64,000 bases of DNA from Vibrio superstes (GCF_003569005.1 NZ_BCUR01000004.1:1328003-1392002); one strand, 5' to 3'; positions 7,963 to 18,700 are shown, counted from the first letter of the stretch. Numbers and translations: made by a program. Notes: generated by a model from the sequence alone, not told the origin.

Positions 7963-9504
7963 TTGTACGTCACACAAAATACCAATCTCTTAATTAAAAC
8001 GTTGCTTAGATACCTAGGGGCGTTGCTGTTGTTATTGCTTAGTGGGTGTTCATCATTGAAGTATTCAACGGTGAGTGAGCAAGAGGAGTTGGCACTATGT
8101 GCTGATCCAAATTACGAATGGAGGCCAAAGTTAACGCCAGAGCAAATTATTAATACGAAGGCTATCCGCAGTTCAGTTAGTGATTACATTGCATTGAACG
8201 AACAACTGTTATCTCATCGCGAACGGATGTTTGTTGAGATTGAATCGTTGAAAGTGGCCTATTCAGAAGATAATCCTATACCATCTAAGGTACTAAACAG
8301 ACTGAACCAAAAGTTAGCGGAAAGTGTTGAACTCTCCTATCAATTCGAAAACGTTTTGCAAAACAACTACTGTTGGTATGGCAGTCTCGAAGATGGGGAA
8401 CAGGACTATTCATCGTTTATCGGCTTTATGTTAGAGCTATCAAGCGCATTGACACTCTATGATATCTACTTACAAGTTTATAGCACGGTGTACGAGAATC
8501 AGCGTCTAACTCGCTTCCTAAATCAAGGCGATAAGGGCTATGAAAAACCGCCAAATTCTTTGTCCTTGTATGCTCAGAATATCCAAGATTTTGCTAACTT
8601 GAAGAGATTGTCAGAACAGGTTGCTTTTTATCAAGATAACATCACCTACTATCCAAAGATCATCAACTCCTCGCAGCTGTGGTATTTAAAGCTTAATATT
8701 GAGCAAAGCCCTACTTTTCAAAAGATCCCTGACATGAAATTGAGTCAGGTGATGTCCAAACGCTTTGGTCATAATGTCGATATTGCCGCTTACGATTTAG
8801 AAGAGCTGAATCGCTCGGCAGTCAACGGAATTAGTGGCTTCTTCGGTAATGTGACTGGCTTGTTTGAATCGAGGAAGGGCTATCTCTACAACTCCCCCGA
8901 GGTTATACAAGATGTTAGTTCGCACCTAAAAGCGGGGGATATTTTGTTAGAAAAAACGCCTTTCCGGCTAACGGATAAAGTGATTCCTGGCTATTGGGGT
9001 CATGCGGCTGTTTGGGTAGGCAGTGAAGAGGAACTCACTGCTCTTGGTATTTGGGACCATCCTATTGTGGTAAAGCACCATCAACAAATACGTGACAGGG
9101 AAATGGTCGCAGAAGCGTTGCGCTCTGGAGTGCAACTCAGCTCTCTTGAACACTTTATGAACATCGATGACCTAGCAGTGATACGCGTAAGCAATCAGAC
9201 ACAAGAGCAAAAGCAGCAGGCGATTATTAATACATTGCGTCAGATAGGGAAGGAGTATGACTTCAATTACGATATAGAAACAACAGACAAAATAGTGTGC
9301 TCTCAACTCGTCTATATCGCCTATAGTGACATCAATTGGTCAACAGATAGGGTCGCAGGGCGATATACCATCAGTCCTGATGCGATTGCCACTCAAACGA
9401 TAACTAATGAACAGGTTAGTATCGAGCTTCTGTATTTGTCCAATAAGCGAGTAGACCAGGATTTGTCGCTACAAATGTCGAAAGTTTTGTTGGCCGAAGA
9501 GTAA
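7963..9504 (+). CDS. Lipoprotein with YiiX-like permuted papain (NlpC/P60-like) domain
   Basis: Exported lipoprotein of 513 residues. Signal peptide and lipobox LLSGC put the lipidated Cys at residue 29. The middle (60-300) is helical and of unknown fold. The C-terminal part (about 310-480) fits the YiiX/YebB-type circularly permuted papain-like family: the block begins with AGDILLEKTPF, H347 lies in GYWGHAAVWVG and C446 in KIVCSQLVYIAY. Here His precedes Cys, as in LRAT/YiiX enzymes, which cleave or transfer amide or ester bonds. The start is TTG with AGGGAG about 10 bases upstream; there is no ATG before the lipobox, so a rare start is required. Probably co-transcribed with the next gene 30 bases downstream. 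Confidence 0.75.
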   Translation: MYVTQNTNLLIKTLLRYLGALLLLLLSGCSSLKYSTVSEQEELALCADPNYEWRPKLTPEQIINTKAIRSSVSDYIALNEQLLSHRERMFVEIESLKVAYSEDNPIPSKVLNRLNQKLAESVELSYQFENVLQNNYCWYGSLEDGEQDYSSFIGFMLELSSALTLYDIYLQVYSTVYENQRLTRFLNQGDKGYEKPPNSLSLYAQNIQDFANLKRLSEQVAFYQDNITYYPKIINSSQLWYLKLNIEQSPTFQKIPDMKLSQVMSKRFGHNVDIAAYDLEELNRSAVNGISGFFGNVTGLFESRKGYLYNSPEVIQDVSSHLKAGDILLEKTPFRLTDKVIPGYWGHAAVWVGSEEELTALGIWDHPIVVKHHQQIRDREMVAEALRSGVQLSSLEHFMNIDDLAVIRVSNQTQEQKQQAIINTLRQIGKEYDFNYDIETTDKIVCSQLVYIAYSDINWSTDRVAGRYTISPDAIATQTITNEQVSIELLYLSNKRVDQDLSLQMSKVLLAEE

Positions 9505-9534
9505 AACCTCACTTTCATTTGGGAAGGGATAACC

Positions 9535-10635
9535 TTGTATAAGAAGTTTTTAGTCAGCTTAATGCTACTGTTTACCGGCGGTGCAGTATCAGGGGAGGTG
9601 GATAACTACTACGGTTGGGGAAAAGAATTAAAAGATGAAAAAAAGGCTTTTAATCAATACCTGAACGTGACGGTTACCCAAGTTTTAGTTGATCAGAAAT
9701 CCAAATTTTCTACAGCGCAGTGTCCCGATGTTGCTGAGTGGATAATGCGAAATCTTGGTGCGCAACGATATCCTCTAGCCTATCGAGGCGTGTTAAACTC
9801 AGATATGGAAATCTGGGCTCAAGAATCCCCTTTGTTAGATCGGTTACCTGCAGTTGGAGTATCTTTAGACCAATATGCTTTGGATAGTATCTATTCCCCA
9901 GTGATGCGCACGGCTGGTATCAAAACCGACCTTGACCATATTACTAATGTGAACGGCACATATATTGGCACGGATAAAATCAGCCATTTTTTGGGATCAG
10001 GCTATGAGTACTACAAGCGCTACCGAAAAGCGATTCACTCAACATCACCGGAACTGGCACAGATGGAAGCTATTGCGTGGGCTGACTCGATGGAAGGTGG
10101 ATTGTTAGGAATGAAGGTAGTCGGCGTCTACTCCTATGCTGATCTTGAAGCCAACTATCAAGGCTTTTTGTTTGCGAAGAATCTGTGTGATAAACCGTAT
10201 ATCAAACAAGTGGATTCACAGTGGCTGTTGACGACCCCTATTGAAGTAGAAAACTATGTTAATCCCAACTGGGATGAGTCCTTCAATGTCTCAGCATACA
10301 GTAAGTCCAGGCTAGAGAGTGTAAAAAATAACCTAATCAACTTGCCCGTTTGTGAATTGAGAAATGGGGCTTGGGTAACAATGCAAACAGAGCAGTATAG
10401 GCTGTTCGATCATTCCCCGAGATCAAAGCAAAGCGACTATTTAAATACGAGCTTTTCAGCGCAGTTGTTTTACTTGGCCCAACAATACAAATACGCACCT
10501 GATACATTGACTGCTGAGTATTTGCACTCCCAGTTCAAAGAGCTGAATATTACCCAATCTCAACTCGTGGCATGGGCACGAAACGTAAGTGCACCATTGC
10601 AGTCAGACTTTACACTGTCAGCGCTTTGCCCATAA
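9535..10635 (+). CDS. Hypothetical exported protein, partner of the papain-like lipoprotein
   Basis: Protein of 366 residues with a signal peptide (MYKKFLVSLMLLFTGGAVSG) and no lipobox. The start is TTG with GGGAAGG just upstream. Cys63, Cys218, Cys283 and Cys365 could form disulfides in the periplasm. The segment GTDKISHFLGSGYEYYKRY, followed by EAIAWADSMEGG and GVYSYADLEANYQG, is the most conserved-looking part; a DKxxHF pattern recalls small periplasmic DUF2279/YfiM-like proteins, but I do not claim membership. The 30-base spacing from the upstream lipoprotein gene suggests one operon and a shared envelope task. Function unknown. Confidence 0.65.
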   Translation: MYKKFLVSLMLLFTGGAVSGEVDNYYGWGKELKDEKKAFNQYLNVTVTQVLVDQKSKFSTAQCPDVAEWIMRNLGAQRYPLAYRGVLNSDMEIWAQESPLLDRLPAVGVSLDQYALDSIYSPVMRTAGIKTDLDHITNVNGTYIGTDKISHFLGSGYEYYKRYRKAIHSTSPELAQMEAIAWADSMEGGLLGMKVVGVYSYADLEANYQGFLFAKNLCDKPYIKQVDSQWLLTTPIEVENYVNPNWDESFNVSAYSKSRLESVKNNLINLPVCELRNGAWVTMQTEQYRLFDHSPRSKQSDYLNTSFSAQLFYLAQQYKYAPDTLTAEYLHSQFKELNITQSQLVAWARNVSAPLQSDFTLSALCP

Positions 10636-10780
10636 GAGGCATGGACTAAGAGCGCAAGTATAGCTATGGGCTTGATTAGAGGTAATTGTTCCCTGTTATC
10701 TTTTGGTTTGAGTTGTATTTCCGGCCTCTAAACAACTAATGTTAGTAGTGACACCATTGTAAATTATGTGGGTGGTTACT

Positions 10781-11479
10781 ATGAAAATATTGAGCGTTAG
10801 CCTTGCATTTTTGTTGTTGCTTACCTTAGCGTCGAAAGGCGTTTATAGTGATAACAAACAAAGGGGTTATGAAAACTTGTCTTCAGTACATTTTGTATCT
10901 GAAGCTATTAGCGAACACGAAAGACTTCATTTGATATTTATGCGTGAAGAAGAAAAACTTGCTCGTGATGTTTATATAAAACTAAGCATTGAGCACCCTG
11001 AAACGAAAATATTTGGCAAAATTGCAATAGCTGAAACTCATCATACTGGTAGCGTTTTTGATGCGTTAATGCGATTTAATATCGACGATCCTGTTGTGAA
11101 TGAGAACGTTGGAGTATTTTCAGGGGAGGAGTTTGGTTCGTATTTTACTGAAAAATATACAGATCTTACTAACCAAGGGCTATCCAGTGAGTTGGATGCG
11201 CTTTATGTGGGAGCCTTCATCGAAGAACTCGATATGTTAGACATAAAGACTTGCCCGAAAGTGATGATAGAAGAAATCGACTCAATTAAAGGCTCGAATG
11301 ATTGTGGTTTAGTCTACACAAACGATAAAGTGATTAGCTCGCTTTACGGGCATTTAATCGCAGGTTCGGAAGCTCACCTCAAAGCCTTTGTTTATAATAT
11401 TGAAAAATACATAGGAGAAGGTGCATATCAAGCGCAGGTTCTCCCTCAAGAAGATATTGATGACATTTTAGGTCGATAA
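10781..11479 (+). CDS. DUF2202 (ferritin-like fold) exported protein
   Basis: Protein of 232 residues. I start it at ATG 10781, which has GGGTGG five bases upstream and gives a clean signal peptide (MKILSVSLAFLLLLTLASKG); an in-frame ATG at 10766 has no ribosome-binding site. The mature part matches the DUF2202 pattern: FMREEEKLARDVYIKL, then IAIAETHHTGSV, then FIEELDMLDI, ending with GSEAHLKAF. These Glu/His positions resemble a di-metal ferritin-like four-helix bundle; metal binding is inferred. Family members are extracytoplasmic and poorly characterised. It stands alone and ends at a strong terminator. Confidence 0.82.
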   Translation: MKILSVSLAFLLLLTLASKGVYSDNKQRGYENLSSVHFVSEAISEHERLHLIFMREEEKLARDVYIKLSIEHPETKIFGKIAIAETHHTGSVFDALMRFNIDDPVVNENVGVFSGEEFGSYFTEKYTDLTNQGLSSELDALYVGAFIEELDMLDIKTCPKVMIEEIDSIKGSNDCGLVYTNDKVISSLYGHLIAGSEAHLKAFVYNIEKYIGEGAYQAQVLPQEDIDDILGR

Positions 11480-11501
11480 AGAGAATGACATCTAACCTAG
11501 T

Positions 11502-11544
11502 AAGCAAAGCTACTGTATTTTAAATATAGTAGCTTTGCTTTTTT
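11502..11544 (+). terminator. Strong rho-independent terminator
   Basis: 19-bp stem (one G-U pair) AAGCAAAGCTACTGTATTT pairing with 11522-11540, ending in six T residues, just after the DUF2202 gene. Confidence 0.9.
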
Positions 11545-11692
11545 GAACCGGGCCAGAAAATGTGGACTTCGGAAAGGGAAGGGATTATGCGGCCGGTTCT
11601 CTTTGAGCATGTGGATTACAAACGAGCCAGCACACCCTGTCAGATCTAGTAAATTCTTGAACTGAAAATAATAGATTGCGTACTCGCTAATC

Positions 11693-12868
11693 TTATTTAG
11701 CAGCCTTCTGGATAATAAACATCTCGTAGCCAAACTCACTCAAGTAGCGCTCAAAGATGCTGACTTCTATTTTGATGTCATTGAGCGCATTGGAGTCGGG
11801 CATGCTTGGTGCTAACTCGATGGCTCTTTGCTTCAATGGTAGGTAGTAGTTTTCCCATGCTTGTTGGCTTAGCGGGAAATGTTCAACAACTTTATAGCCT
11901 GCCGCTTTTATCTGCTCCAATCGAGCATCAACGCTCACCATGTCAGGGTATTCGCCCTTCCAAAACTCTTGTAATTCAGGGGTAGGTGTGTCGGTAAACC
12001 ATACCAAATCGCTGAGCATCATCACGCCATTGTTTTCAAGCAGCGGTCGCCACTCTTTGAGCGCACTTTTTACACCCATAATGTACGCACTGCCTTCAGC
12101 CCATATTAAGTCAAAACCTTTATGCTCAAAGGGCAAGTCGGTCATGCTGGCACATACAGGTTTGATGCGATCGTTTAAACCGTCTCCAGTAAAACGTTCG
12201 ACTAATCTGTCTAACGCGGACTGCTCGTTATCGACTACCGTGATTGCTGCTTGAGTATTGTTGGCCAATACCGTTGTGGCCAATCCCTTGCCCGAACCTA
12301 TCTCTAGTATGTTACAACTAGTGAGCGGTACTAAGTTGAGGGCTTTTAGGGTTTCTTGTTCGCTGCCTGGACCCCAGCGGTCGAGTGTTTCGAAGACCTT
12401 CATAAAGTCGGCCATGTAGTCTTGATGTTCGTTCATGTCTTTTGACAACCATTTTAATCTGAGGGCTTCTTTTTCTTCAAAGCCTTGTTTAATAAGCCAA
12501 TCCAAGTGAGCGTCTGGTGCCACTTGATTGGCACTTTCATGCCATGCTCTGTGGTTACCTTCTCCGAGGAGTGCTGCTAACACATCTCTGGAGTGCTGTT
12601 TATGCTCGATCTCTTTGTCGAGTTCCTCTAGGCGGTTTAACAATAGTGGTCTGTCTATCTTTGCTTCTAGGCAGCCTTTGCACTCCTTCAAGGTTAACCC
12701 TGCCGCTTGTAGCGTCTGAATCAACAACACTCTTTGCACGTCTTTATCGCTGTAGACGCGATAACCATTGTCTAACCTGACTCCACTGATCAGCTTCAGC
12801 TTCTCGTAGTAGAGTAAAGCGGTACGTGACAAGCCGACTTTCTGAGCCAGTTCTGATATGCGGTACAT
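11693..12868 (-). CDS. MerR-family regulator fused to a SAM-dependent methyltransferase
   Basis: Protein of 391 residues. The N-terminal 70 residues form a MerR winged helix (RISELAQKVGLSRTALLYYE; YRVYSDKDVQRVLLI), followed by a dimerisation helix to about 125. In place of a small effector pocket, the C-terminal 250 residues hold a class I methyltransferase: motif I NILEIGSGKGLATT (about 186-199), an acidic ribose-binding loop TVVDNEQS, and FDLIWAEGSAYIMG. It may sense or modify a small molecule and control a promoter, probably its own and possibly the divergent RND operon. AAGGA precedes the ATG. SAM binding and target are inferred. Confidence 0.85.
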   Translation of the reverse strand: MYRISELAQKVGLSRTALLYYEKLKLISGVRLDNGYRVYSDKDVQRVLLIQTLQAAGLTLKECKGCLEAKIDRPLLLNRLEELDKEIEHKQHSRDVLAALLGEGNHRAWHESANQVAPDAHLDWLIKQGFEEKEALRLKWLSKDMNEHQDYMADFMKVFETLDRWGPGSEQETLKALNLVPLTSCNILEIGSGKGLATTVLANNTQAAITVVDNEQSALDRLVERFTGDGLNDRIKPVCASMTDLPFEHKGFDLIWAEGSAYIMGVKSALKEWRPLLENNGVMMLSDLVWFTDTPTPELQEFWKGEYPDMVSVDARLEQIKAAGYKVVEHFPLSQQAWENYYLPLKQRAIELAPSMPDSNALNDIKIEVSIFERYLSEFGYEMFIIQKAAK

Positions 12869-12895
12869 AGGGTGATTCCTTACGTGGTTGCCTCT

Positions 12896-12926
12896 AACTT
12901 AAACTGTAAAGCAATAGACAGGTCAA
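12896..12926 (-). promoter_or_regulatory. MerR-type promoter with 19-bp spacer
   Basis: On the minus strand, -35 TTGACC and -10 TAAGTT are separated by exactly 19 bases, the over-long spacer typical of MerR-activated promoters. The spacer contains an imperfect dyad CTTTA-CAGT-TTAAG. It lies just upstream of the MerR-methyltransferase gene, which suggests autoregulation. Confidence 0.55.
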
Positions 12927-13598
12927 CACCAAGTCGTGATTTCTTCTTCTTTGATTTACGTGGAAAAACTCATCAGGTCAGATCAGGCTAGGGATGTTGG
13001 GTGAAGAGGTGATGTAGAGAACTGAATGGAACTAACGTTTGAATGGGATAAAATGGCAGTAAAATCCATCTATAAAGTTTCTATTTTAAATAGACGTTAT
13101 CATTATTAATAAAAGTCATTTATCACTTAGTAGACATCTATGATTGACATTATTTAATAAGTTATGGATATGAGTAATTCAATGTAGTTGAATAATATTC
13201 AACCAAAGCCATTATATATTTGAATGCATCTTAATATATAAAATAATACAGATACATAAAGTTATGTTTAGTTATGAAATAGACAGGGTTTATATGGTCA
13301 ATAAAAACCAATTGAAACAATAGCTTAGGCTGGTTGTTCGCTGTGAATTTAGCATATCTATACACTGAATAAATAAATTGTAATAGCAATATATAGGTCG
13401 GGGTGTTTAAATGCTTTCGATCTTTGACTAAGTAGATTAATACATTGAAACTTAATTACTTCGATCATTGTCTCAAAACAAGCATTTGGCTTAGTTCTAT
13501 TTTTTGTGTTGATGTTAATCATCTTTAAATAAGTTGAGTGCTACCTTTATCTTCGTGCTTATGACTCAGTCATACGCCAGTTCGTTAATGTGAATTAA
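12927..13598. other. AT-rich intergenic region before the RND operon
   Basis: About 670 bases, unusually A+T-rich around 13050-13400, with many short A/T runs. No ORF, tRNA or terminator recognised. It presumably carries the RND operon promoter and could be a site for nucleoid proteins such as H-NS (inference from composition). Confidence 0.35.
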
Positions 13599-14654
13599 AT
13601 GAGAAATAGAGTGTTAGGATCTTATTTTACTCGAGCCTGGGTTATTCCTGTGTGCTTATTCAGTTTAACTGCCTGCGACAATCAACAGGCACTTGTGGCG
13701 GAACCAGAATCGAGACCAGCCAAACTTATTATGGTGTCTGCGGGTAGCGACCGCTTTGAGCGCGTGTTCCCTGCTTCCACACTTGCGGGCGATAAGGCCG
13801 TTTTGGCGTTTCGCGTTTCAGGGCAGGTGATCAATCTGCCAATCAAAACCGGACAAAAAGTAAACAAAGGTGACTTGCTTGGGCTTTTAAACCAAGAAGA
13901 ATATGCGCTGTTTTTAGCTGAAGCAGAAGCTGAATATGCCCTTGCTAATGTGCAGCTTGAGCGCGCTAAAAAACTGATCGCCGATCGTGTTATATCTGAA
14001 CAAGATTACGATCAGGCTGTTGCTGCTGAACAAGTGGCTAAAGCGGCATATGAACAAGCGAGAGCAAATTTTCAAGATACGCGCTTAGTCGCGCCTTTTG
14101 ATGGCACCATTTCCATGAGGCACATCGATAACTTTGAATATCTTGAAGCTAAACAAAGTGCGATGAATATTCAATCGGACTCTTTGTTGAGAGTGGTATT
14201 CCAGCTTCCAAACTCGATGGTGAATCGCGTGAAGGGTGCAGATGCAGAATTTTCTATGCAGTTTGATTCTTACGCTGGTGAGACCTTCCCATTGGTGTTT
14301 CAAGAAATTGATACTGAGTCAGATTCCTCTACCGGTAACTATAAAGTGACCATGGTAATGGAAAGGCCAAATGATATTGGGATCATGCCTGGTATGTCAG
14401 GTGACGTGACCCTTTCCCTTCCTAGGGCTAACCCTTCAACACTCCCTGATTCTTCAGTATTTCCTTGCGAGGAAAACTGGTGCGTTTGGCGAATTGATGA
14501 AGAATCTCGCACAGTTAAAACCCCTGTGATTCTTGCTGAGAATGGACAGTTGATTTCGGGCCTAGATGATGGCGACCAAATTGTGTTGTCAGGTGTGAAC
14601 CAACTATCAGAAGGCATAAAAGTACGTGAATGGATTAAGGAGAAAGGGCTATGA
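13599..14654 (+). CDS. RND efflux periplasmic adaptor (MFP) lipoprotein, first of two
   Basis: Membrane-fusion protein of 351 residues linking the inner-membrane RND pump to an outer-membrane channel. The signal segment ends in LTAC (Cys26), suggesting a lipid anchor. Then come a biotinyl-lipoyl half-motif (FRVSGQVINLPIKTGQKVNK), a coiled-coil hairpin at about 105-150 (AEAEAEYALANVQLERAKKL) and the second lipoyl half (RLVAPFDGTIS). It overlaps the next adaptor gene by four bases (ATGA), indicating translational coupling. The ATG at 13599 lacks a clear Shine-Dalgarno. Two adaptors with one pump recalls V. cholerae vexIJK; orthology is unproven. Confidence 0.87.
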   Translation: MRNRVLGSYFTRAWVIPVCLFSLTACDNQQALVAEPESRPAKLIMVSAGSDRFERVFPASTLAGDKAVLAFRVSGQVINLPIKTGQKVNKGDLLGLLNQEEYALFLAEAEAEYALANVQLERAKKLIADRVISEQDYDQAVAAEQVAKAAYEQARANFQDTRLVAPFDGTISMRHIDNFEYLEAKQSAMNIQSDSLLRVVFQLPNSMVNRVKGADAEFSMQFDSYAGETFPLVFQEIDTESDSSTGNYKVTMVMERPNDIGIMPGMSGDVTLSLPRANPSTLPDSSVFPCEENWCVWRIDEESRTVKTPVILAENGQLISGLDDGDQIVLSGVNQLSEGIKVREWIKEKGL

Positions 14655-15745
14655 GTTCTTTCAAATCCCAATCTTTAAAGTGGCTATTTGTACTTGCTAC
14701 CCCTTATTTCCTGAGTGGTTGTGAACGCCCAAGCGTCGAGCCTAAAACTCGATTGCAAACTGTTGAGTTGCTTCAGCTGGCCACGAGCTCTACTGCGGAT
14801 GCTTTGATGTTTCCTGCTATCGCGGCGGCTGCAGAGCGTGCACATTTGAGTTTCCTTGTTTCTGGTGAAGTAACAGAAGTACTAGTAAAAGAGGGAGATC
14901 GAGTGTCAAAAGGTGACGTTATCGCCAAGTTAGACCCTCGAGATTTTAGGATTGCAGTGCGCAATGCCGAAGCAAGCTACACCGCTATCAATAGCCGATA
15001 CCAAAGATCAAAGCCGTTACTTGAAAAAGGGTTACTGGCTCAATCAGAGTTTGATGAATTGTCTGCTAAGCGCCAGATGGCAAAGGTAGAGTTAGATTTT
15101 GCTCGTTTGTACTTGGAATATACGCAATTGAAATCGCCGATTGATGGCATGATTTCTCGAGTCAATGTTGAGCAGTTTGAGAGTATCACTCTAGGTCAGA
15201 ATATAGTGAATGTTCACAATATTGATGAGGTGGATGTACTGGTGAAAATTCCAGATCGCTTGTTTATCAATAAACCGTCTCAGCAAGAGATTTGGCAGGC
15301 AAAGGCAAGTGTTCAATCACCAAGTGGACAACTGTTTGATGCGACGATCAAAGAGTTCACTACTGAGCCAGATCCTACATCAGGGACTTATACCATCACA
15401 CTTACCCTGCCAATGCCACAAGATGAGCTCATCTTAGACGGCATGGCGGTTGAAGCCTTTAAACCAAAGAACATATCTGGCATGGAATTAGGTCCAGTTT
15501 CTAGCGTGCCTTATCAAGCGTTGATCAATGCGGATGGGGACACCCTCATTCGAGATGAAAAATACGTTTGGGTGTATGACAACAATACAGTAAGAAAACA
15601 AAAAGTAACAACGGGTGCAATAACAGGCAACTCAGTGCAAGTTATTGCCGGATTAGAGGGTGATGAAATCATCGTTGTTAAAGGGTTATCGCAATTGCGA
15701 GAGGGCGCCGAAGTGAAAGTGACAAATATGGGGGCAATGCAGTGA
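14651..15745 (+). CDS. RND efflux periplasmic adaptor (MFP) lipoprotein, second of two
   Basis: Second membrane-fusion protein, 364 residues, with signal peptide and lipobox LSGC (Cys25). It has the same layout as its neighbour: first lipoyl half (FLVSGEVTEVLVKEGDRVSK), coiled-coil hairpin (about 95-140), second half (QLKSPIDGMISRVNVEQF), beta-barrel and membrane-proximal domain ending VKGLSQLREGAEVKV. It overlaps both flanking genes by four bases. The two adaptors are clearly diverged, so they may form a hetero-oligomer with the pump rather than be recent duplicates (inference). Confidence 0.88.
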   Translation: MSSFKSQSLKWLFVLATPYFLSGCERPSVEPKTRLQTVELLQLATSSTADALMFPAIAAAAERAHLSFLVSGEVTEVLVKEGDRVSKGDVIAKLDPRDFRIAVRNAEASYTAINSRYQRSKPLLEKGLLAQSEFDELSAKRQMAKVELDFARLYLEYTQLKSPIDGMISRVNVEQFESITLGQNIVNVHNIDEVDVLVKIPDRLFINKPSQQEIWQAKASVQSPSGQLFDATIKEFTTEPDPTSGTYTITLTLPMPQDELILDGMAVEAFKPKNISGMELGPVSSVPYQALINADGDTLIRDEKYVWVYDNNTVRKQKVTTGAITGNSVQVIAGLEGDEIIVVKGLSQLREGAEVKVTNMGAMQ

Positions 15746-18700
15746 GTTCTAATAAGAGTGATCAAACCACCGCTCAAACAGATGAGCAAGTAACCGGTAT
15801 TGCCGCGTATTTTATTCGCAATAAAGTGATCAGCTGGATGATCACTCTTATCTTCCTTATTGGTGGTGCTGCCGCATTTTTCGACCTAGGTCGTTTAGAA
15901 GACCCTGCATTTACGATTAAAGATGCAATGGTTGTCACCAGTTACCCAGGGGCAACGCCGGAAGAAGTGGAAGAAGAAGTGACTTATCCATTGGAAAAAG
16001 CTATTCAACAGCTGACCTATGTGGATGAAGTTACGTCTATATCAACTCGTGGACTGTCCCAGATCACTGTGACGATAAAACGAAACTACACTTCGGAAGA
16101 TCTTCCTCAAATATGGGATGAACTGCGCCGAAAAGTCACCGATATTCAGGGTTCTTTACCCCCAGGAGTAAACACTCCAGCGGTAATTGATGATTTCGGC
16201 GATGTGTATGGGGTGTTGTTGGCGGTTACTGGCGAAGGCTACTCCTATAAAGAGTTACTTGATTATGTGGACTATCTACGCCGAGAGCTAGAGCTCGTTG
16301 ATGGTGTCAGTAAAGTGTCTGTGTCTGGTGAGCAACAAGAGCAAGTATTTATCGAGATGTCGATGAAGCGCATGAACGCTCTTGGTATTGCTCCTGAAAC
16401 GGTATTCAATTTGCTGAATACTCAAAATACCGTGTCATCGGCAGGAGCAGTAAGGGTTGGCGATGAATACATCCGAATCCACCCTACTGGGCAATTTGAC
16501 AGTGTCGAGCAATTGGGCGACCTCATCATCACTGATGAGAGCACGTCGGGTTTGGTGTACTTAAAAGACGTTGCCGAGATAAAGCGTGGATACATAGATG
16601 TTCCTACCAATGTGCTGAACTTTAACGGCAATATGGCGTTAAATATGGGCATTTCATTCAACGCTGGCGTGAATGTGGTCTCTATTGGTGAAGCACTTGA
16701 TCAGAAATTGGCAGAGTTGGAGTATCAACAACCTATCGGCATCAACATTGATGAGATCTATGCTCAGCCAGGAGAAGTGGAAAAATCGGTAAGTAGTTTT
16801 GTGGTCAGTCTTGCTCAAGCGGTTGGTATCGTGATTGTGGTGCTGCTGTTCTTCATGGGCGTGCGCTCTGGGGTATTGATTGGTCTGATCCTATTGCTGA
16901 CCGTTTTGGGTACGTTCGTGTTCATGAGCTACCTTGGTATAGAACTACAACGTATTTCTCTTGGTGCACTGGTGATTGCCTTGGGGATGCTGGTGGATAA
17001 TGCCATTGTTATTGTGGAAGGCATATTGGTCGGTATGAAGAAGGGGCGCACTCGACTTCAGGCCGCTACGGATATTGTCACGCAAACAAAGTGGCCTCTA
17101 CTGGGCGCGACCGTCATTGCGGTAACGGCATTTGCTCCTATCGGTTTATCTGAGGACTCAACGGGCGAGTACTGTCGTACCTTGTTTACTGTGTTACTGA
17201 TCTCTTTGATGCTGTCGTGGTTCACCGCGATGTCATTGACGCCATTTTTTGCGGACCTGTTCTTTAAGGGACAAAAAGTTGAAGCAAATGAAGAGGGCAG
17301 CCAATACAACGGCTTTGTATTTGTCATCTATCGTAAGTTTCTTGAGTTTTGCATGAATCGTGCTTGGCTGACTATCTCAGCGCTAATAGTGATGTTCTGC
17401 ACAAGCCTGTATGGATTTAGTTTTATTAAGCAGTCGTTTTTCCCTGCGTCTACCACACCTATCTTTATGTCAGATATCTGGCTACCGGAAGGCACGGATA
17501 TTCGTGCGACTAACGCTAAGCTGCAAGAGCTAGAAGAGTGGTTGCTGGAGCAAGAGGGAGTTGAAGATGTAACGACGTCCGCGGGTGAGGGTTTGCAACG
17601 CTTTATGCTGACTTACACGCCAGAGAAAAGCTATGCAGCTTATGGTGAAGTCACCACTCGAGTAGAAAGCTATGAGGTGCTTCACGGTATTATGGCGAAG
17701 TACATCGAACATTTGGATACCAACTACCCAGAAATTGATCATCGACTAAAGCAGATTGAGATGGGGCCTGGAGGCGGAGCGAAAATAGAAGCAAGAGTGA
17801 TAGGTTCCGATCCAACTATATTACGAGAGTTGGGTGCTCAAATTATCGATACGCTTAATAATGATCCTGGCGCTCACAATATTCGCCATGACTGGAGAGA
17901 AAGAACCAAGGTTCTAGAGCCGATCTTTAATGAAAGTCAGGCTCGTCGATACGGCATTACTAAGGCCGATATAGATGACTTCTTACAAATGTCGTTTTCT
18001 GGAAAAACAGCAGGTCTGTACCGTGATGGTACAACGCTAATGCCAATTGTTGGGCGTTTAACAGAGGAAGAACGCGTTGACTTTAGAAATATCGATAGTC
18101 TGAAAATCTGGAGCCCAGTGCTCAATGATTATGTGCCTTTGCAGCAAATGTTGATGGGTTATGAAACCCGCTGGGAAGATCCAATCATCATGCGTAAAGA
18201 CAGAAAGCGTATGCTGACGGTGTTTGCTGATCATGACATCTTAGGTGATGAAACCGCAGCGACATTGCAGCAGCGTATACAAGAAAAAATCGAAGCCATC
18301 GAGATGCCACCGGGTTATAGCTTGGAATGGGGAGGGGAGCTTGAATCTTCAGGTGATGCTAAAGGGGCGCTCGCTTCTAGTATGCCAATGGGTTATCTGT
18401 TTATGTTTTTGATTACAGTGGTCTTGTTCAGTTCTGTTAAAGAGCCATTGATTGTATGGTGTACCGTACCATTGGCCATTGTAGGCGTAACTTGTGGTCT
18501 GCTGTTGTTTGACACCCCATTTGGTTTTATGGCCTTACTTGGTTTGTTGAGCCTATCGGGGATGCTATTGAAGAACGGAATTGTATTGATTGATCAGATT
18601 GAACTTGAAATGCGCTCAGGAAAGGACCCCTATCTTGCAGTAGTAGAAGCCGCAATGAGTCGTGTTAGGCCGGTTTGTATGGCTGCGATTACAACGATAC

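Noticed and set aside
11497..11739. 80-codon minus-strand frame after the MerR gene
   Set aside because: It covers a terminator hairpin and has no start context.
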